Below are positions 63,980 through 64,000 of a DNA stretch of 64,000 bases, one piece after another; within the stretch, counting starts at the first letter, position 1, and each line of letters starts with the position of its first letter. The notes beneath the pieces were generated by a model. It searched no databases. It saw nothing but the letters and a program-made list of their open reading frames with translations, and had not been told where the DNA came from. The translations under genes and the position numbers were made by a program. Source of the stretch: CAVOAK01 sp965217615. GTDB lineage: Bacteria > Pseudomonadota > Alphaproteobacteria > UBA8366 > CAVOAK01. Location of the stretch: positions 372,001 to 436,000 of the forward strand of contig CBDCIT010000030.1 in NCBI GenBank assembly GCA_965217615.1, read 5' to 3'.

Positions 63980-64000
63980 ATGGATAATCTACGGATCGAC
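63980..64000 (+). CDS. Possible start of a gene running off the window
   Basis: An ATG at 63980 preceded by GGGAAT opens a frame (MDNLRID) to the window edge. Only seven codons are visible, so this is speculative. The 84 bases between the interrupted TPR gene and this point show no other feature. Confidence 0.2.

Overview
This 64 kb window is a chromosome segment of an alphaproteobacterium, most likely a Rhodospirillales-like lineage. The evidence is the moderately high GC, the DUF3035/BamF lipoprotein, the short Pgi, the Zur/COG0523 pair, the cluster of Kdo and lipid A genes, and the soxBDAG sarcosine oxidase operon. The left three quarters are ordinary, densely packed housekeeping DNA. The right quarter, from about 48 kb, is accessory in character, with two group II introns and two insertion sequences that interrupt host genes.

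Layout. 0-2.3 kb: the 3' part of argF, hslO (Hsp33) and a small lipoprotein. 2.3-6.3 kb (minus): argE, trkH, folE, apaG. 6.3-10 kb (minus): a YnjBCD-type ABC importer. 10.2-12.5 kb: a DUF898 membrane protein and an M48 metalloprotease, then tRNA-Gly(CCC). 12.7-15.1 kb: an unusual single reading frame joining a two-domain rhodanese to a CaiB-type CoA transferase. 15.2-21.7 kb: an OmpA-family protein, small exported and membrane proteins, a tandem DUF427 protein, a sterol-desaturase-like hydroxylase and a molybdenum hydroxylase large subunit with no visible partners. 21.8-23.6 kb (minus): zur, a His-rich COG0523 GTPase and a MerF-like transporter, a probable metal-homeostasis operon. 23.7-36.4 kb (plus): amidase, ribF, ileS, lspA, bamF-like, two M16 peptidases, pgi, mutL. 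36.4-42.2 kb: rsmD, rluB, tadA, purD, xseA and an M23 peptidase. 42.2-48 kb (minus): an LpxL-like acyltransferase, lpxK, waaA, a DUF374 acyltransferase and msbA, which together complete and export lipid A-Kdo.

From 48 kb the character changes. A hairpin-rich stretch precedes a 17-kDa-surface-antigen-like lipoprotein gene that is split by two tandem group II introns. Each intron has its own reverse transcriptase/maturase and a recognisable domain V and VI. The predicted splice sites leave a six-base exon between them, and removing both restores one reading frame of 155 residues. Next comes the soxBDAG operon (minus), then a 1.35 kb insertion sequence with 17 bp target duplications and a frameshifted transposase. 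Last is a cyclic-nucleotide-binding/TPR gene cut by an IS30 element. The bases on either side of the IS30 join in frame. The window ends at the possible start of another gene.

All calls rest on reading the sequence and translations. No database search was run. Start codons were chosen by Shine-Dalgarno spacing, overlap with neighbours and family length, and alternatives are given where the choice is weak.
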